Made by a program: the position numbers and the translations under genes
The notes under the pieces: generated by a model
Database searches by the model: none
Told to the model about the DNA's origin: nothing
Seen by the model: the letters and a program-made list of their open reading frames with translations, nothing else
NCBI GenBank assembly: GCA_026414765.1
Contig: JAOAIJ010000029.1
Location: forward strand, 1-64,000
DNA: 64,000 bases
Direction of reading: 5' to 3'
Source of the DNA: Clostridia bacterium
GTDB taxonomy: Bacteria > Bacillota > Clostridia > Acetivibrionales > DSM-27016
Part shown: piece after piece, positions 61,251-64,000 of the stretch
How positions within the stretch are numbered: the stretch's first letter is position 1
How the letters are laid out: the number at the start of each line of letters is the position of its first letter

Positions 61251-63095
61251 ATGACTTTCAGAAGAATACTTGTCGGCTTATTAAGGAGCCTTCAGTGGAA
61301 ATTGGTTTTTATTTTTATAGCGATGACTATAGTTCTTATTGCTCCTATAGGAATAATGTTAAAGGTTCAGGTAGAGAATTCATACTACGATGATTTTATT
61401 GATAAAATCAAAATGGGATATGCAGAATGGAAGATTCCGGGAAACCCAACTATAGAGGATATATGGAAGAATTTATATATTCTTCATGATAGAAATGCTT
61501 TATATGTATTCAATATTGCAGGGGAAATTAAAACTTTTTCCATAGTTAACTATAAAAATTTGAATGAAGGAAAAACAATAGATAAAAATTTAGAGATTAA
61601 TAATGATGCAAATAAAATCAATGTAGGTGAAATTCTAAATTCTGAAAATTTTATATCAGCTATGGGAAAAGCCGGGGTAGGCTATAAAAAAGACCTCTTG
61701 CATACAAAAGGGAAAGCTTTTTTTGATTGTGCCATAAAAATAAAAGATACGGAATATGCCTTGTATTTCAGATATTATAGTGAAGGTTGGAGCAAAATGT
61801 TGAGGAACCTCAATAACATAATATTGACAAGCATATTCTTTTCAATCATTATTTCTCTTATTATCGGATATATGCTCTCAAAGACTATTACAGTCCCTAT
61901 AGTTAACCTGATGCATAAGGCTCAGGATGTGGCGAAGGGTAACTTTGACCAGGTATTGGAGGCAAAAGCCGATGATGAGATTGGCAAACTGACAAAAACC
62001 TTTAATTATATGGCAGGAGAATTGAAAAATACTTTAACAGAAATTTCTAGCGAGAAAAGCAAGATAGAGACTATTTTGAAGTATATGACAGATGGAATTA
62101 TAGCTTTTAATATTAAGGGTGAAGTGGTTCATATAAATCCTACTGCAAAAAAAATGCTTGGTGTAATCAACATAGAGGAAAGCTTTAATGAATTTTCAAA
62201 AAGGTATAACCTTGGGCTATTCCTTGAAGAAATATCGTACCTTAATTTTTCCGGCAACAAGGAAGTAGGTATTACTATAGGGGATAAGTTTATAAGAGCC
62301 TATTTTGCAGTATTTACTGATGAAGAAGAAATTGCAGAAGGAATTATTATAGTTCTTCAGGATGTTACAGAGCAGCAGAAACTGGAAAATATGAGAAAAG
62401 AATTCGTTGCAAATGTATCGCATGAATTAAGAACGCCATTAACATCAATTAAGAGTTATACGGAAACCTTACTGGATGGGGCTTTGGAAGACAGGGAGAC
62501 GACGGAGAAATTTCTGAGTGTAGTAAACTCTGAGGCCGACAGAATGACAAGGCTTGTTAAGGATCTGCTGCATCTCACGAGACTTGACAATCAACAGATG
62601 CACTGGAATATGCGGTTATTTTCAATCGAATCTCTTATAAAAAAGTCTGTTGAGAAAATGCAAATTGAAGCAAAGAATAAAAATCAGCTCCTAGAGAGTT
62701 ATACAATAGGTGAAATACCCGATATAGTAGCTGATCGTGACAGGATTGAACAGGTAATAATTAATATAATCAGTAACGCTATTAAGTACACCCCTGATAG
62801 AGGGAAAATTACTATATATACAAGCAGATTGTATAATGATGTTTGCATAAAATTCATCGATAACGGGATAGGTATTCCGGAAAAGGATTTACCAAGGATA
62901 TTCGAAAGATTCTACAGGGTTGATAAGGCCAGGTCAAGGGAAATGGGTGGTACGGGTCTTGGATTGGCTATAGCAAAAGAAATCGTAGAAGCACATAATG
63001 GAAGTATAAATATTACCAGTGAATTCGAAAAAGGGACGGAAGTATGCATAAAATTGCCTGTAAATGCTATTGAAGTTAGAGAGAGTAATCAGTAA
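61251..63095 (+). CDS. walK: WalK (YycG)-type sensor histidine kinase
   Basis: 614 residues. Two membrane segments (about 18-38 and 188-208) flank an extracytoplasmic domain of about 150 residues. HAMP (210-262), PAS (270-375, with GIIAFNIKGEVVHINPTAKKMLGV), HisKA with His391 in VANVSHELRTPLTSIKSY, and HATPase with NIISNAIKYTPD, DNGIGIPE and GGTGLGLAI. The layout TM-extracellular-TM-HAMP-PAS-kinase is that of WalK. The start follows a 29-base gap after walR; the TGGGGTT before the ATG is a moderate ribosome site. Phosphorylates WalR. Confidence 0.9.
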   Translation: MTFRRILVGLLRSLQWKLVFIFIAMTIVLIAPIGIMLKVQVENSYYDDFIDKIKMGYAEWKIPGNPTIEDIWKNLYILHDRNALYVFNIAGEIKTFSIVNYKNLNEGKTIDKNLEINNDANKINVGEILNSENFISAMGKAGVGYKKDLLHTKGKAFFDCAIKIKDTEYALYFRYYSEGWSKMLRNLNNIILTSIFFSIIISLIIGYMLSKTITVPIVNLMHKAQDVAKGNFDQVLEAKADDEIGKLTKTFNYMAGELKNTLTEISSEKSKIETILKYMTDGIIAFNIKGEVVHINPTAKKMLGVINIEESFNEFSKRYNLGLFLEEISYLNFSGNKEVGITIGDKFIRAYFAVFTDEEEIAEGIIIVLQDVTEQQKLENMRKEFVANVSHELRTPLTSIKSYTETLLDGALEDRETTEKFLSVVNSEADRMTRLVKDLLHLTRLDNQQMHWNMRLFSIESLIKKSVEKMQIEAKNKNQLLESYTIGEIPDIVADRDRIEQVIINIISNAIKYTPDRGKITIYTSRLYNDVCIKFIDNGIGIPEKDLPRIFERFYRVDKARSREMGGTGLGLAIAKEIVEAHNGSINITSEFEKGTEVCIKLPVNAIEVRESNQ

Positions 63096-63164
63096 AGGTA
63101 TTTGTTTCGGGAAATTAGGGAAATAATTAGATTGTATAAAATCCCGGAAACATATGGATATACA

Positions 63165-63220
63165 TGTAACTTATTCTTAAATGGGTTGTAATGGATTTGT
63201 AATATAAAATAATGTATAAT
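63165..63220 (+). promoter_or_regulatory. WalR box and promoter of the small secreted protein gene
   Basis: TGTAAT (63187-63192), 5 bases, TGTAAT (63198-63203): an exact match to the WalR/YycF consensus TGTWAH-N5-TGTWAH. A third half-site, TGTAAC, lies exactly 22 bases (two 11-base repeats) upstream at 63165-63170. TATAAT follows at 63215-63220, 11 bases after the box, with no -35, the spacing used by PhoB-type activators. The gene at 63292 is therefore a predicted WalR-activated gene. Confidence 0.7.
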
Positions 63221-63291
63221 AAATGTATGAAGTAAAATGGAATGAATTTATTTTGGTTAATATGTTAAATTGTGTATGAGGTGCTCTTAAA

Positions 63292-63798
63292 ATGGTTAAA
63301 AAGATTTGTTTCATGCTGGTGTTCTTAATACTATTTTCTGTTTGCAGTATATCTGTATTTGCCGCTCCCGATGAGAGTGGATATGATGCCGATACCAAAG
63401 CAACTAAAGAAAAGTATGTAACTATTACAAAACCCGAGGATGGCAAAAACGAGATAACATATAACAAATCTTATTCCATATGCGGTGTAACAGAGCTGGA
63501 AAATATAAGAGTGGAACTGCACAGACTAAATGAGGATAAGAAGAAATACGAAAAGATAGTAATAGATGGGAAAAGTTATTGGGATATAGGCGAGTCAGGA
63601 TTTTTTGCTAAAGAGATAGATTTAAAAGAAGGTAATAACAAGATAATGCTGGTGGCATACAAGATTTCTGATGACAAAAAGAATACTGACAGCAGGAATG
63701 AACAGAGAAGCATATTTGAAATAAAAAGAGACAAAAGGAATTTGTTGGAATCTATAAAAGATAAGATATTTGATCCGCTTAAATCATTGTTCGAGTAA
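63292..63798 (+). CDS. Small secreted protein of the wal locus (unknown function)
   Basis: 168 residues; GAGGTG before the ATG. Signal peptide to about residue 24 (VFA/AP). The mature part (about 144 residues) has an Ig/FlgD-like beta-domain look: ITKPEDGKNEITYNKSYSICGVTE...IRVELHRLN, then GFFAKEIDLKEGNNKIMLVAYK, the pattern of domains with an exposed beta-hairpin. It ends in a basic/acidic helix without a wall anchor. I do not recognise a named family. Position between walK and a yycH-like gene, and the WalR box in its promoter, suggest an extracellular effector or sensor partner of the Wal system. Confidence 0.8.
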   Translation: MVKKICFMLVFLILFSVCSISVFAAPDESGYDADTKATKEKYVTITKPEDGKNEITYNKSYSICGVTELENIRVELHRLNEDKKKYEKIVIDGKSYWDIGESGFFAKEIDLKEGNNKIMLVAYKISDDKKNTDSRNEQRSIFEIKRDKRNLLESIKDKIFDPLKSLFE

Positions 63799-63822
63799 AA
63801 CAAAACTAATCCGGGGTTTTAA

Positions 63823-64000
63823 ATGAATAAGCTAAGTTGGGAAAGGCTAAAGTTTTATTTTCTTATTGTTTTAATAATGACAAGTATATTACAAGTAGGA
63901 ATCCTATGGAGCTATCAAGACTATGGGTTTCCTATTAATTTTTTCGGCAGAAATACAGTTCCGGAAGATATCAGTGATGAGCATGCAGCAAAAAGTCTTT
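63823..64000 (+). CDS. yycH: YycH-like regulator of WalK, N-terminal fragment
   Basis: Begins at the ATG at 63823 (CCGGGG upstream) and runs off the window end; the first 59 codons are visible. A short cytoplasmic start (MNKLSWERLKF), one membrane helix (YFLIVLIMTSILQVGILW), then an extracytoplasmic part opening SYQDYGFPINFFG, the plan of YycH, which binds WalK outside the cell and restrains it. The gene order walR-walK-(secreted protein)-yycH supports this. Confidence 0.7.
   Translation, partial: MNKLSWERLKFYFLIVLIMTSILQVGILWSYQDYGFPINFFGRNTVPEDISDEHAAKSL

Noticed and set aside
1-64000. CRISPR array, tRNA/rRNA genes, insertion sequences, prophage or defence genes
   Set aside because: I saw no regularly spaced direct repeats, tRNA-like folds, transposase or integrase motifs, or restriction/toxin genes anywhere in the window.

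Overview
The window looks like a contig from a low-GC, endospore-forming, Gram-positive Clostridia bacterium; a Ruminiclostridium/Acetivibrio-like relative is a reasonable guess but not proven. Supporting signs are strong AGGAGG-type ribosome binding sites, SLH/S-layer proteins with the classic DQYG Ig-like repeats, a Spo0E-type phosphatase and a WalR-WalK locus. The first 20 bases are an Illumina Nextera/Tn5 mosaic-end adapter, not genome, so position 1 is a physical contig end and the first gene is truncated.

Layout. (1) 21-4106: tandem S-layer-type genes, the first a 3' fragment, each closed by a strong terminator; the second has a consensus SigA promoter and a leader of about 127 nt. (2) 4107-9440: two large Wzy_C-type membrane proteins (O-antigen ligase/polymerase family). 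The second carries extracellular TPRs and a C-terminal sugar-binding-like domain, the plan of S-layer O-oligosaccharyltransferases. (3) 9458-22155: a MarR-like regulator and a nonulosonic-acid type cluster (4,6-dehydratase, epimerase, SpsF/PseF-like cytidylyltransferase, WbuX-HisH-HisF amidotransferase, two sugar formyltransferases, aldo/keto reductase, class III aminotransferase, NeuB/PseI-like synthase, PseG-like hydrolase). The expected DegT/PseC aminotransferase survives only as a C-terminal remnant at 12121-12240. (4) 22304-26481: Wzx flippase, LIC12162-type transferase, hexapeptide acyltransferase. (5) 26495-34338: a visibly less AT-rich block with HpcH/HpaI aldolase, methyltransferase, KdsB, Gfo/Idh, SIS isomerase, 2-hydroxyacid dehydrogenase, IMPase-like phosphatase and a putative transferase; it reads like an alternative 3-deoxy-ulosonic acid (Kdo-like) pathway without a KdsA. 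(6) 34436-39428: B12-binding radical SAM enzyme and a CDP-6-deoxyhexose module (DegT, RfbF, RfbG, RfbC-like cupin). (7) 39459-50802: glycosyltransferases, AsnB-like amidotransferase, methyltransferases, polysaccharide deacetylase, polytopic membrane protein and the UDP-HexNAc 4-epimerase/6-dehydrogenase pair. (8) 50855-54760: an internal promoter followed by a glycosyltransferase, the initiating sugar-phosphate transferase and a PglF/CapD-like dehydratase, ending at a terminator. (9) 54761-59819: two exported TolC-like coiled-coil proteins and another SLH-type protein. (10) 59821-64000: a reverse-strand Spo0E-like gene, then walR, walK, a small secreted protein preceded by a textbook WalR box, and the start of a yycH-like gene.

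Taken together, regions 1-8 look like an S-layer glycoprotein glycosylation locus of about 50 kb. An initiating transferase and several glycosyltransferases would build a lipid-linked glycan containing two kinds of CMP-activated ulosonic acid, CDP-deoxyhexose and HexNAcA(-amide). Wzx would flip it, and one of the two Wzy_C proteins would polymerise it or transfer it to the adjacent S-layer proteins. This is inference from gene content; the precise sugars cannot be read from sequence alone.
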